Source of the DNA: Proteus columbae
GTDB lineage: Bacteria > Pseudomonadota > Gammaproteobacteria > Enterobacterales > Enterobacteriaceae
Direction: 5' to 3'
Assembly: GCF_009914335.1 (NCBI RefSeq)
Contig: NZ_CP043925.1
Span: 3,596,001 to 3,660,000, forward strand
Length of the DNA stretch: 64,000 nt
In this document: piece after piece, positions 9,089 to 18,134 of the stretch
Layout: the number at the start of each line of letters is the position of its first letter
Numbering within the stretch: position 1 is the stretch's first letter
The notes under the pieces: generated by a model
Seen by the model: the letters and a program-made list of their open reading frames with translations, nothing else
Databases searched by the model: none
What the model was told of the DNA's origin: nothing
Translations under genes and position numbers: made by a program

Positions 9089-9934
9089 TTATCCTCTTAC
9101 ATTCGAACCAATTGCAGAAGCAGCATCTTGCTGCGCATGAATAATTGCTTCAATAGCTTGTAACAATGCTTTTATCACTTCCGTTATTTCGCGTTGCATC
9201 TCATTATTATTATTAATAACATGATTATTAATATTTCCTCTTGCTTCCAATACTTTTTGCTTACCATCAAGTACAATTCCTTGAGACTGCAAAGTTTGGT
9301 CTGCTACTCGAGCCAAAGGGTCCGCTGTTGAAGTCACTAAGTTACCGGTGATCATCGTTGGGTTAGAATGACCAATAAGATCTTTCCCCATCCCTTTAAT
9401 TGAAACAAAAGCCCCCATACCATGAACTGCCATTGAAATACCCGCACTCGTAATTGCGGCACCAATCATAATATTGGCTTTTTTATTAAGATTATCTTTT
9501 ATCTGATCAGCCATATTTAATTCAATATTCATCAGCATCACGCCCATTTCTCTAGATGCTTCGAACTTTTTAATTATAGACTCTAAATATTTAACAATTA
9601 AGTTGATTAATTTCATCATATCAGTAGAGATGAAATTAAACATACTCGATTTATCTGTTTTCATATGATCATAAATATCATTGTCGTTATCAACTTCAAG
9701 TGATTTTAATATCTTTTTTATATCCGGAGTTTTTACTTCTGGTTCAACTAGAATTGGTTTTGATTTATTTTTTATTCTTTCTAAAGAACTATTTAATTTA
9801 TTATCAATATCTTTACTTAAACTCTCTAAATTTTCTTTATTTAGTTTACTATCATTAATAACATCCTTGTTATCAAGGATATCATTAAATTTAGACTTAT
9901 AGTTATTAAATACATTATCATTACTTATTTTCAT
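9089..9934 (-). CDS. sipC: T3SS translocator SipC/IpaC-like
   Basis: The 281-residue protein lies directly after sipB, in the standard sicA-sipB-sipC-sipD order. It has one hydrophobic segment (MIGAAITSAGISMAVHGMGA) followed by the Gly/Thr-rich and Gln/Ala-rich tail characteristic of IpaC/SipC, ending QQDAASAIG near the C-terminus. Its N-terminal half is Lys/Asn-rich and divergent. In the family this is the minor pore subunit inserted in the host membrane and, in some members, an actin modulator. It is shorter than Salmonella SipC (409 residues), so secondary effector functions may be missing. Confidence 0.85.
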   Translation of the reverse strand: MKISNDNVFNNYKSKFNDILDNKDVINDSKLNKENLESLSKDIDNKLNSSLERIKNKSKPILVEPEVKTPDIKKILKSLEVDNDNDIYDHMKTDKSSMFNFISTDMMKLINLIVKYLESIIKKFEASREMGVMLMNIELNMADQIKDNLNKKANIMIGAAITSAGISMAVHGMGAFVSIKGMGKDLIGHSNPTMITGNLVTSTADPLARVADQTLQSQGIVLDGKQKVLEARGNINNHVINNNNEMQREITEVIKALLQAIEAIIHAQQDAASAIGSNVRG

Positions 9935-9962
9935 ATTAATACCTTATTAAAGATAAACTTGA

Positions 9963-12068
9963 TTAAATAGATATATTTCTAATCATGTCTGATTTAGTCC
10001 GATTACTTATAGAAGATTTTTCACTCATATTTTTTAAAATTCCAGTGATAGTATCGATATTCTCATGATAACTTTCCATTATCTTATCCATTAACTTTTG
10101 AATAAGATTTAATATGGTATCTAATTTTTTACTGTCAGCGACAGATTGCATAATTTTTGCAGAAAGAACACTACTATAAATATTAACTGCATTTGTTGCT
10201 GTTGCATTAATTAACTTAGAAATAACTACGGTTCTGTTTAACATCACACCTGCCTTCTGGCTGATCTCTTTAGCAAATAGTGCGTTAATTTTCTTTATCG
10301 CCTCTTCAAATACTTGAACAATGATTTCTTTAATCATTTTTCCCATCATAAGTTCAAGTGCTTCATTGAAGACTCTTTTCAACATATCTCTGACTTGTTG
10401 ATTAATTATTTGCTTCGCTACATTTGTTATGCCATTCATAGCTGGACCAACAACAAAACTTAATGCAATTGCGGAAATAAATAAAACTGCGGTAATTAAC
10501 CCCTTAAGCCCCATTTTTAATTTATCTTGTATTGAGTTTTTTATATCCTCAATAATTTTTTTATCTATACCTAATTTCTTTAATTCATCGATAGCGTTAT
10601 AAATCACATCAGCTAGAAAATCGACCACCTTATCTAAAGCCTCCATCAAAGCTTCAGTCAGAGGTTGCATTAATTCATCCATAAACGATGTGCCATGTAT
10701 CGCTTGGTACACTTCATCTGCAACAGTTAGTGCAGCATCCGCGACCATTAATACAACTGCAACCGCCATTAAGGCCATGGAAGCGCCTGCAGTAAAAATA
10801 GAAGCAATACCCGCAACGATGGCGACTAATCCAGCTAACAGTTTTAAACCAATACCTGCCCAAAACTGAATTTCTTCTTGCTTTTTTATTTGGTTTTTTT
10901 GATCGTCAATTTTTTCTTTAAGTGATTTTTCCGTCACTTTTTGCATTTCCTCAAAGAGTTTTTGCTCATTTTCAGAACGCTGTAACATCACTTTTAATGT
11001 TAATTCTCGTGTTTTTGCTAATAAAAAAGTTAATAACGCCATTCCAGATAAAGAATTTGACATTATTTCAAGTTCTAATGCACTTTGAGTTGTCGTAAGC
11101 GCTCGATATACTTCTTTTATTTGCTCTAATTTTTCTTTTATTGACGCATTTTCTTTTTTATTAATTAATGCTCTTAGTTCATCTTGATGTGAAGTGATTG
11201 TATTAATTCTATCCTCACTAATAGAAACATTGGGCATAACTTTAAAAATATTATCAAAGAATTGAGATAGACTATTATATAATTTATCTAAATCATCTAA
11301 GGATAAATTAGAGAGATCATCAGGTAATTTCAAAAATGGAAATATCTTTTCAAGTGATTTTTCCATATCGCTTTTAGATTTAATTTTTCCTGATAATAAT
11401 TCTTTAATTAACGATCTGGGAATATTGTTGTTTTTTAAAAAGTTTCTAATTTCAGATTCCGTTTTAAAATCATTCGATTTTATTTGATTATAGACCTCCA
11501 TCCAATAATCAATATAAGCATCTTTATTATTTTTAAATTCATTGATCGCTGATTTAAATTTCTCTCTTAAACCATCAACACCTTTCGATAAGGCATTTAG
11601 CTTGTCTATATAATAATCAAGTTTATCCGGATCTTTAATTTGATCTAAAATATTTTGGTGAATGACATTTTGATAGGATAATTGCAAGTATACAAAATCA
11701 TACTCTTTACTTGATTTATTATTTGTGGAGCAGATAATAACAGAAGGGGTTGGTGATGATTGTTGTTCTTGAGATATATTTCTATTATTAGCCTTTGTAT
11801 TTTGTTGAGAGAAAATATTTATTTTATACTGCACATCATCCTGAATATTAATCCTTTGATTATTTTTTTTCTGCTCAATAGGCGCTCTAAGAGCAGGTGC
11901 AAAATTTTTATTTTCTTTATCTTTAATTTGTGAAGAAACAATACTTTCATTTACAGCATTGATTCTTTGCGCTTGTTGCGTTGTCTTTTTAACAACATTT
12001 TCCACTTCCTTAGAAGGTAAAGGTGTGGAAAATACCATGTTATCATTAACTTTCTTAATATCATTCAT
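9963..12068 (-). CDS. sipB: T3SS major translocator SipB/IpaB-like
   Basis: The protein has 701 residues from the ATG at 12068. A longer frame opens at 12110, but 12068 overlaps the sicA stop by eight bases and gives a normal start (MNDIKKVND). It has a long helical N-terminal half, a hydrophobic segment (WAGIGLKLLAGLVAIVAGIA and the stretch after it) and a second one (LITAVLFISAIALSFVVG), then a helical tail. That layout is IpaB/SipB/BipB. It inserts into the host membrane and forms the translocon pore with SipC; SicA would keep it soluble before secretion. Confidence 0.9.
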   Translation of the reverse strand: MNDIKKVNDNMVFSTPLPSKEVENVVKKTTQQAQRINAVNESIVSSQIKDKENKNFAPALRAPIEQKKNNQRINIQDDVQYKINIFSQQNTKANNRNISQEQQSSPTPSVIICSTNNKSSKEYDFVYLQLSYQNVIHQNILDQIKDPDKLDYYIDKLNALSKGVDGLREKFKSAINEFKNNKDAYIDYWMEVYNQIKSNDFKTESEIRNFLKNNNIPRSLIKELLSGKIKSKSDMEKSLEKIFPFLKLPDDLSNLSLDDLDKLYNSLSQFFDNIFKVMPNVSISEDRINTITSHQDELRALINKKENASIKEKLEQIKEVYRALTTTQSALELEIMSNSLSGMALLTFLLAKTRELTLKVMLQRSENEQKLFEEMQKVTEKSLKEKIDDQKNQIKKQEEIQFWAGIGLKLLAGLVAIVAGIASIFTAGASMALMAVAVVLMVADAALTVADEVYQAIHGTSFMDELMQPLTEALMEALDKVVDFLADVIYNAIDELKKLGIDKKIIEDIKNSIQDKLKMGLKGLITAVLFISAIALSFVVGPAMNGITNVAKQIINQQVRDMLKRVFNEALELMMGKMIKEIIVQVFEEAIKKINALFAKEISQKAGVMLNRTVVISKLINATATNAVNIYSSVLSAKIMQSVADSKKLDTILNLIQKLMDKIMESYHENIDTITGILKNMSEKSSISNRTKSDMIRNISI

Positions 12069-12585
12069 ACTGTTCTTCCTTATCTTCTTTATCTGTATTA
12101 AGAACAACAAGGGGAATATCTTTTAATGATTCTAAATAAATATTGGCTCTTTCTTTTATAGCTTGATCATTAATATTTTCTGAAACTTGATGAAAACAAT
12201 ATTTTGCTTTTTCTTTTTCACCAAGCGATAAATTACATTGTCCTGCATAAAAGACAGGTCGATAATCATTTTTCGCATTGAGATAAGCTAAAGCATAAAG
12301 ATCAATTGCTGCTTGATACTGTTTTTTTAATTGTTTAACAGCAGCAAGCCCCATAATGTAATCAACATTATAAAAATCGTAGAGACACAAAAATTTGAAA
12401 ATCGCTTCAGCTTCACTCAGTTTTCCCTTCTGGTAAAAGTCATAAGCAAATGAATAGATTCCTTCCATAAATCCTTCTGGGATAGCGCCTTCATCCTTGA
12501 GTGATGCCCCATTCTGAACAATAGAAACAATATAGTTTGCTAATTGATCAATTTCTTTTTCTGACATTTTTTCATATACTGACAT
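12061..12585 (-). CDS. sicA: Translocator chaperone SicA/IpgC (TPR)
   Basis: This 174-residue protein has the tetratricopeptide repeats of class II T3SS chaperones: LSEAEAIFKFLCLYDFYN, then YQAAIDLYALAYLNAKNDYR, then a third repeat. Family members bind the N-termini of SipB and SipC. In Salmonella and Shigella the freed chaperone also coactivates the AraC-type regulator InvF or MxiE; the AraC gene at 24755-25510 would be the partner here (inference). The gene overlaps sipB by eight bases, so translation is coupled. The acidic tail ends DKEDKEEQYE. Confidence 0.9.
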   Translation of the reverse strand: MSVYEKMSEKEIDQLANYIVSIVQNGASLKDEGAIPEGFMEGIYSFAYDFYQKGKLSEAEAIFKFLCLYDFYNVDYIMGLAAVKQLKKQYQAAIDLYALAYLNAKNDYRPVFYAGQCNLSLGEKEKAKYCFHQVSENINDQAIKERANIYLESLKDIPLVVLNTDKEDKEEQYE

Positions 12586-12673
12586 GATGTTAATCCTTTC
12601 ATCTATGATGAATAATTAATAATGAAATTCTAATTTAACTATTAATTACTTGCTTTAATAAAACGCACGCCTA

Positions 12674-12708
12674 TAATTATAAAAATAAATACATTATTTT
12701 TATAATTA
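12674..12708. promoter_or_regulatory. Perfect AT-only hairpin between spaS and sicA
   Basis: Within the 152-bp gap between spaS and sicA, a 15-base arm (12674-12688) is repeated exactly in inverted form (12694-12708), separated by five bases. Nearly all pairs are A-T, and there is no GC-rich stem. It begins 30 bases after the spaS stop. It could be a weak terminator or an RNA-processing site dividing the apparatus genes from the translocator genes, or part of the sicA promoter region. Function is inferred from position only. Confidence 0.45.
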
Positions 12709-12737
12709 AAATATATATACGCTAGGTAGATTTATTA

Positions 12738-13796
12738 CTAATTTATATAATCCATTTCTTCTCTTAATAATCCTTCAATTTCTATTTTCTTAAGCCAAAT
12801 AAGAATACCCATAACATCTAATAAATCTTGATCTATCATTACATCAAATAAATGATATTTATGATAAATTTTTCTCGCCAGCTCAGGATAACGAACAACA
12901 GGTGTTCCCACTTTTTTAGCATAAGCTTTTACTGCCAATGCTTTATCATTAATACAGCTCAATGAAACTAAAGGCATAATGCCATTATCAGGATCGAAAT
13001 AGATACCAACAGCCACATGGGTTGGATTGACAATAACGGCAGATGAATCTTGGATCACTTTTTTCATGGGTTCATCAAGCAATTCCTTATGGAACTGCCG
13101 ACGAGTTGATTTTATTTCAGGATCACCTTCCATATTCTTATTTTCTTGTTTAACTTCATGTTTTTCCATCATCATATCTTTCATAAAGATAAAAAAATCA
13201 GCAATAATATTTAAAATAAGAATAGGTATTGAAAGAATAAAAAACACAAATACAAAATTAACGACGAGTGAACACCATTTATCAACAATAATATTTAAAT
13301 TCGAGCGGTATAATATAAATATTTCCGTACCATGTAAAATAATAAAAACATAACAAGTAATTAAAAATATAACTATAAATAATAATGTTTTTAACAGATC
13401 TTTTATTGTTCTTATGCTAAATATTTTTTTAAATCCAGAGATTGGATTAATATGATTAATGTCAATTTTAATGGCTTCTGTCGCAAGCTTAAATCGTGAG
13501 CTAAATAAAGAAGGGATCGCACCAGATAAAAAAGCAACAACAAGTATAGGTAAAACAATATCAAAGAATAGTTTTGATATTACATCGACATAACTTTTTA
13601 ACGTGATATTCGTTGGATGGAGTAAAAGAGATTGATAAAAACGACTAAATTCACTTAAATCAACTTGATGAAATAAATACATAACACCAATAAGATAAAC
13701 AAGTCCTGATGTTAATTCTTTACTCTTAAAACTTTGCCCTTTTTTTGCAGAATCATCGAGTTTTTTCTGGGTAGGTTTTTCTGTTTTTTCAGCCAT
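12738..13796 (-). CDS. sctU: T3SS export-apparatus switch protein SctU (SpaS)
   Basis: The 352-residue protein starts MAEKTEKPTQKKLDDSAKKG, the classic FlhB/SpaS beginning, has four membrane segments and a cytoplasmic autoprotease domain. The cleavage motif NPTH is intact at residues 257-260. Self-cleavage between N and P switches secretion from rod/needle subunits to translocators, in dialogue with the needle-length regulator SctP. It overlaps the sctT gene by eight bases and ends the apparatus operon. Confidence 0.95.
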   Translation of the reverse strand: MAEKTEKPTQKKLDDSAKKGQSFKSKELTSGLVYLIGVMYLFHQVDLSEFSRFYQSLLLHPTNITLKSYVDVISKLFFDIVLPILVVAFLSGAIPSLFSSRFKLATEAIKIDINHINPISGFKKIFSIRTIKDLLKTLLFIVIFLITCYVFIILHGTEIFILYRSNLNIIVDKWCSLVVNFVFVFFILSIPILILNIIADFFIFMKDMMMEKHEVKQENKNMEGDPEIKSTRRQFHKELLDEPMKKVIQDSSAVIVNPTHVAVGIYFDPDNGIMPLVSLSCINDKALAVKAYAKKVGTPVVRYPELARKIYHKYHLFDVMIDQDLLDVMGILIWLKKIEIEGLLREEMDYIN

Positions 13797-14562
13797 GATA
13801 AATACTCATAAAAATCGTATAAAAGTATCTATTATTAAAAAATTCATAAAGCTCTGTAGTCATTGCCGAAGTAAAGAAAAGAAGTAATGATATAAAGGCA
13901 ATAATTCCTTTTATACATAATGATAATGAAAATGCATTTAGTTGAGGACAAAATAAAGAATAAACCCCCAATGCCACTTCGCTCAAAAACATAATAATCA
14001 GTACAGGTGAAACCAAAACAAGCGCAGTACGAACCATATTATTTAGCCAGTGCCCAATGAAAGAATAACCAATTTCTTTGTTAAAATAGCCAATGGGAAA
14101 TACATCATAGCTATCTTTTATGGTACTCATCAATAAGGTTAGGCCACCTGTTGATAAAAAATAGGCAGCGCAAAATAAACCCGTTAATGAAGCAAACTCA
14201 GAAGACTCAATTCCCGTAGTTGGATTGATAGTATCCCCAATACTAGCGCCCCGTTGGTTATCCACAAACTCGCCAAATGCAGACGCAATCCAAAATGGAG
14301 TGGCAAAAAGAAGCCCAATTAAAACGCCAAGAAGTAATTCACTTAATAATATAATTTCCCATATATTTCTTACTTCATCTGTAATAATAATTCTGGGTCT
14401 AATCCCCATAGCAATATAAAAAATAATGATATATTTTAATAATTGGCTATTAAGAACACGACTGTTTAAAAAAGGAATAAAAAGAAAGATAGGAAATAAT
14501 CTTGCAATAAGTAGAAAAAGATCAACTAAATAAGTCTGTATATACCCTAGCAGTATTAACAT
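13789..14562 (-). CDS. sctT: T3SS export-apparatus protein SctT (SpaR)
   Basis: The 257-residue polytopic membrane protein belongs to the FliR/SpaR family: long hydrophobic segments, a DNQRGASIGDTINPTTGIES stretch that matches the conserved family loop, and a length close to SpaR (about 260). It joins SctR and SctS in the helical export gate at the base of the needle. It lies five bases after sctS and overlaps sctU. Confidence 0.93.
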   Translation of the reverse strand: MLILLGYIQTYLVDLFLLIARLFPIFLFIPFLNSRVLNSQLLKYIIIFYIAMGIRPRIIITDEVRNIWEIILLSELLLGVLIGLLFATPFWIASAFGEFVDNQRGASIGDTINPTTGIESSEFASLTGLFCAAYFLSTGGLTLLMSTIKDSYDVFPIGYFNKEIGYSFIGHWLNNMVRTALVLVSPVLIIMFLSEVALGVYSLFCPQLNAFSLSLCIKGIIAFISLLLFFTSAMTTELYEFFNNRYFYTIFMSIYHG

Positions 14563-14567
14563 ATTAT

Positions 14568-14822
14568 TTATCCTGCAAATCCTAACGTCATCATCTCTTT
14601 TGCATACACTAATATTTTATCGCCCATCCACCCCATAGTCACTAATAAGCAAACAAAAACACCAACAAGTTTTACACCAAAAGGCAATGTCTGTTCTTGT
14701 ATTTGTGTAATGGTCTGTAATAAACCAATCGCCAATCCAATGAATGTCGCAATGGCAATAGGTCCCGCTGAAAGTAATATCACTAAATAAACGGCTTTAT
14801 TTGCCGCATAAACCATATCCAT
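14568..14822 (-). CDS. sctS: T3SS export-apparatus protein SctS (SpaQ)
   Basis: The 84-residue protein has two membrane hairpin helices with the FliQ/SpaQ pattern: LLSAGPIAIATFIGLAIGLL and the following TQIQEQTLPFGVKL loop. Four copies are expected in the SctR5-S4-T1 export gate. Its start codon overlaps the sctR stop by one base (TAATG), indicating coupling. Confidence 0.95.
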   Translation of the reverse strand: MDMVYAANKAVYLVILLSAGPIAIATFIGLAIGLLQTITQIQEQTLPFGVKLVGVFVCLLVTMGWMGDKILVYAKEMMTLGFAG

Positions 14823-15481
14823 TACCTTACCGCCATGAGTTCAAGATATTGATTAATTAATCCTTTAGCTAAGAGAGTCCAACCATCCATAGCGATAAAT
14901 AAAATTAATTTTAACGGCACTGATAATGTGACTGGGCTCATCATCATCATCCCCAACGCTAATAAAATACAAGAAACAACTAAATCAATAACAATAAAAG
15001 GTAGATAAAGATAAAAACCAATAATAAAAGCAGACTTTATTTCACTTAATGCATATGCGGGAAGCAGTGATAACAACGATTTTTCTATATTTTCTTTCTC
15101 GCCATAGCTATCAGGTCGATTTCCTTGTGCTTGTTCAAAAAAATCTAATAACTCAGGATCAGAATATTTGTACAAATATTGTTTATATTCCCCTAATGCA
15201 TCGTCAGAAAATCGCTCAAAAGAATCAGGAGATGTTATATCAACCGGGTTTTCAATAAGATATTGATAGGTATTTTTTGCTATTGGTGTCATAACAAACA
15301 AAGCCATCATTAATGCAATCGCATTGAGTACCATATTAGAAGGCACTTGCTGAACACCTAAAGCATTACGAGTCATAACAAGTACGATAGAGAATTTTAA
15401 GTAGCAGGTTCCAGCAGCAATAATAAAGGGCGCTAATGTTGCTAGTGCTAACGTTAAAATGAGCGTTGTTGAGCTTTCCAT
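14822..15481 (-). CDS. sctR: T3SS export-apparatus protein SctR (SpaP)
   Basis: The 219-residue protein belongs to the FliP/SpaP family. It shows the family segment VLVMTRNALGVQQVPSNMVL, the periplasmic region with LLPAYALSEIKSAF, and the end segment MMMMSPVTLSVPLKLILF. Five copies form the main ring of the export gate. It follows sctQ by four bases. Confidence 0.95.
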   Translation of the reverse strand: MESSTTLILTLALATLAPFIIAAGTCYLKFSIVLVMTRNALGVQQVPSNMVLNAIALMMALFVMTPIAKNTYQYLIENPVDITSPDSFERFSDDALGEYKQYLYKYSDPELLDFFEQAQGNRPDSYGEKENIEKSLLSLLPAYALSEIKSAFIIGFYLYLPFIVIDLVVSCILLALGMMMMSPVTLSVPLKLILFIAMDGWTLLAKGLINQYLELMAVR

Positions 15482-15485
15482 ATAT

Positions 15486-15815
15486 TTAATCTTGCTGTAA
15501 AGGGGAACGTTGAATTTCTACAGCTAATCGCTCACCCACTTTAATTAATTCCCCTTGAGCAATAGCAACACCATTAACAACTAATGTAATTTGTCGCGAG
15601 GCATTATCAGGTAATATAATTTGTTGTCCTGGGGCTAGTTTTTCAATTTCTTCAATAGATAATACTTTACTTGCGAGTAAAAAAGACAAGGTGATAGGAA
15701 TAGTACCAATTGATTTTAAATCCCCATTTTCTTGTGTCGCTGTGTTTGTATCAATATCGTCTATTGATGCTTCTTTCTCTACCTCATTAGTCGGTAACTT
15801 TTCATCTAAAACCAC
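15486..15815 (-). CDS. Internal-start isoform SctQ-C (SPOA domain only)
   Basis: Codon 199 of sctQ is GTG (15815-15813). Eight bases upstream lies GAAGGAG (complement of 15824-15830), an excellent ribosome-binding site inside the coding sequence. Initiation there would yield a product of about 109 residues comprising the C-terminal SPOA domain. Salmonella SpaO and Shigella Spa33 make an equivalent short product from an internal GTG, and it is needed for the sorting platform. The start is inferred from the sequence and that precedent. Confidence 0.65.
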   Translation of the reverse strand: MVLDEKLPTNEVEKEASIDDIDTNTATQENGDLKSIGTIPITLSFLLASKVLSIEEIEKLAPGQQIILPDNASRQITLVVNGVAIAQGELIKVGERLAVEIQRSPLQQD

Positions 15816-16409
15816 CGTGTTTTCTCCTTCTTGCCATTGATAACGCATCCATTTTTTTTCACCAATAATAAGTGAAGAATCAATGTTATCAATCAACACA
15901 ATATCGCCCAAAGAAAGGGTTTTTAATAACGAAACAGATATTTTGCTATTACCGAGCTGGAATTGAGCAATAGCATTTATTTTATTTTTTGAGGACAACA
16001 TCCATTCATAATGCCCCTCAAAAGAGCAAATAAATACATCTCCTATTGAGGTATTAACAACGGGATAACTAACTTTTTTTTGCTCTCCTAAACAGATATT
16101 GTCTACAGTTACTGACATCTCTTCTTTCGAAAAAGGAAACAATAATTGTGAACATTTCTGTGAGAATAGAACACGAAGATAAGCTTCTGGAATCGTTTCC
16201 CAATCTATTTTTTTTTCAGCATATAGGTTATCCATGACTTGGTTAACGGCAACAAGCCCTGTAAATAAACCTAATGTATTCTGACCTTTTATTTTAAAAT
16301 AATAAGCAGATGCGATAGGTAATTGCGCTTCGTATAAAGAAGATAGAATTCTCATTGAATCGCTATTTTGATCCTGATTAATACTTTCTTTAACATCTGA
16401 TAAGATCAT
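15486..16409 (-). CDS. sctQ: T3SS cytoplasmic-ring (sorting platform) protein SctQ (SpaO)
   Basis: The 307-residue protein occupies the SpaO/Spa33 position and has the C-terminal SPOA domain (from about residue 230: IPITLSFLLASK, then LPDNASRQITLVVNGVAIAQ and ERLAVEI). It forms the pods of the sorting platform with SctK, SctL and SctN. The start overlaps the sctP stop by four bases. An in-frame GTG at codon 199 with a strong ribosome-binding site predicts a separate C-terminal isoform, as known for SpaO and Spa33. Confidence 0.9.
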   Translation of the reverse strand: MILSDVKESINQDQNSDSMRILSSLYEAQLPIASAYYFKIKGQNTLGLFTGLVAVNQVMDNLYAEKKIDWETIPEAYLRVLFSQKCSQLLFPFSKEEMSVTVDNICLGEQKKVSYPVVNTSIGDVFICSFEGHYEWMLSSKNKINAIAQFQLGNSKISVSLLKTLSLGDIVLIDNIDSSLIIGEKKWMRYQWQEGENTVVLDEKLPTNEVEKEASIDDIDTNTATQENGDLKSIGTIPITLSFLLASKVLSIEEIEKLAPGQQIILPDNASRQITLVVNGVAIAQGELIKVGERLAVEIQRSPLQQD

Positions 16410-17692
16410 TTTTCATCTTCTTTGTCATCGGAAGGATCAATTGTATTAATCTGCCAATGAGAATTATCATTTTCTAATGAAAGCGCTAATCGCCCTTGAT
16501 ATTGATTAAAATTGTCTAAAGAGGATTGATAAACGCGTCCAGTAGAAGCAATCAATTCGATCTTTTTATTAATATCAAAATTAACTTTCATCTGATGAAG
16601 CTCACTTCCCCATTTTTTAAAAACATAAGTAATACTAGGAGGTTGAGTCATCTTTGATACTTCTTTATAAAGAAGACTTAAAGCGGGTATATCAAGCAGT
16701 TTTTTATCTATTAATGGCTCTTGTATTTTCTGTTGATACTCTGGTTTTATATTATTGAACATAGATATATCATTAACTTCTTCTTGTACTTTTTTTTCAT
16801 CCAATTTATCTATATTCAAATTTCGTTTTTCAGTATTAAATGAAAGACTATTTTTATTGGCTGAATGATCTGATTTTTCTATTAGGCTATTTTGAACACC
16901 CAATGTATTCTCTTTTATTTTAAATGCAGTATTATCTTTAGAAAAAGAGCGTTTTTCCCCATGGAAATACTGTTTATTCTCTGTCTTGTTCTCTATGTCG
17001 TTTTCTACTTGTTTTTCATTGTTCTTGATAAGTTTATGAGTTTTAATTTTATTATCTATTTCTTCTACATTATGATTAATAACTTTATTTTTCTCTACAC
17101 TCTTTACTTTCTGATTGACGACTTTCCTTTCATCAAGCAAACCTGTCCCATTAATATCTAATTTATTTTCGTTTTTGCCATCAGAAGCACCAATACCTAT
17201 GTCTTTGCTTGATTTAAGATCATTCGTAACTTTTAAATTACTCTCTACCGTTATCTTATGAGAAACAGGTATTTTTTTACTTTCATGATTAGATAGTGAT
17301 TTTTTTTCTATTTTCACGTGCTTTGCATGAACGCAAATTTGTGAATATATTTTCCTTTGTGTTAATAATAATCCTTCTAAATTTAAAAAATCGGTTTCAT
17401 CCTTTTTATCCTTTTTATCCTTTTCATCTTTAGCTTTTGTTTTATTGGAATTTATTTTTAGATGACTTTTTAGGTTAATATCATCCTTATGATTTAGATG
17501 ATAAAAATCATCTAGTTTTTGTTTTATCTTACTGATATTTTCAGAAGAAACACTCTCATTATCAGACATTGATAATTCCAAATCAGCAGAAGAAAGTGAT
17601 GATTTTTTAGAAAAAACAGACTTATTCTCACTATTTTTTTCATTAGATAAATTTGTATTCAAGATAACATTATCTGTCTTTATTAATATCAT
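16406..17692 (-). CDS. sctP: T3SS needle-length regulator SctP (InvJ/SpaN-like)
   Basis: The 428-residue protein is very hydrophilic and rich in Lys, Asn, Asp and Ser, with no membrane segment. It sits exactly where spaN/invJ lies, between the stalk gene sctO and sctQ. Sequence is poorly conserved in this family, as expected; only the last 90 residues look folded (ITYVFKKWGSELHQMKVNFD onwards), consistent with the C-terminal substrate-switch domain. It would be secreted early and measure needle length, triggering SctU. It overlaps sctO by 23 bases and sctQ by four. Confidence 0.75.
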   Translation of the reverse strand: MILIKTDNVILNTNLSNEKNSENKSVFSKKSSLSSADLELSMSDNESVSSENISKIKQKLDDFYHLNHKDDINLKSHLKINSNKTKAKDEKDKKDKKDETDFLNLEGLLLTQRKIYSQICVHAKHVKIEKKSLSNHESKKIPVSHKITVESNLKVTNDLKSSKDIGIGASDGKNENKLDINGTGLLDERKVVNQKVKSVEKNKVINHNVEEIDNKIKTHKLIKNNEKQVENDIENKTENKQYFHGEKRSFSKDNTAFKIKENTLGVQNSLIEKSDHSANKNSLSFNTEKRNLNIDKLDEKKVQEEVNDISMFNNIKPEYQQKIQEPLIDKKLLDIPALSLLYKEVSKMTQPPSITYVFKKWGSELHQMKVNFDINKKIELIASTGRVYQSSLDNFNQYQGRLALSLENDNSHWQINTIDPSDDKEDEK

Positions 17693-18134
17693 ACAATACC
17701 ATCTCCTGTATTTCGTTCTGTTCTAATCTTTCAATATATAACTCTTTCTCTAATGCTTTTCTTTCAAGATAAAGCTTCATTTTCTTTTGTTTTTTGATCA
17801 CCACTTCCCTTTCTTTTTGTAACTTTAGGCTTCCTTTTTTTAATTTTTCTAATTGATACTCTATTTCCTTAATTTGAGTAATAGAAATATTCAATGACGC
17901 TAAGACAATAGCTTGTTTACGTTTTTGTTGATTTAACGAAAGAGTTGAATAATACCCCGCCCTTTCATACATAGGTATTTCATTTTCTAGCGCAGAAGCT
18001 AATAGCATTTGTTCTTTTTTCTTATCTTCTGCTTCTTTTATTAACTGTTGATTTTTTTGTTGCTCTCTTTCTATTCTTTGCTGGCGCTTAGCAATAGCAT
18101 TCATCAACACCTGTTGATTAAGAGGTAAGCGCAT
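17670..18134 (-). CDS. sctO: T3SS ATPase stalk protein SctO (InvI/SpaM)
   Basis: The 154-residue protein is almost entirely charged helix, rich in Lys, Glu and Gln, predicting the two-stranded coiled coil of the FliJ/YscO/InvI stalk. In the family it inserts into the SctN hexamer and links it to the export gate SctV. It overlaps the ATPase gene by 17 bases and the sctP gene by 23. Identification rests on position and coiled-coil character. Confidence 0.8.
   Translation of the reverse strand: MRLPLNQQVLMNAIAKRQQRIEREQQKNQQLIKEAEDKKKEQMLLASALENEIPMYERAGYYSTLSLNQQKRKQAIVLASLNISITQIKEIEYQLEKLKKGSLKLQKEREVVIKKQKKMKLYLERKALEKELYIERLEQNEIQEMVLYDINKDR

Noticed and set aside
16892..17161. 89-residue plus-strand open frame
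   Set aside because: It is the antisense shadow of the Lys/Asn-rich sctP gene; its hydrophobic look comes from the complement of A-rich codons.
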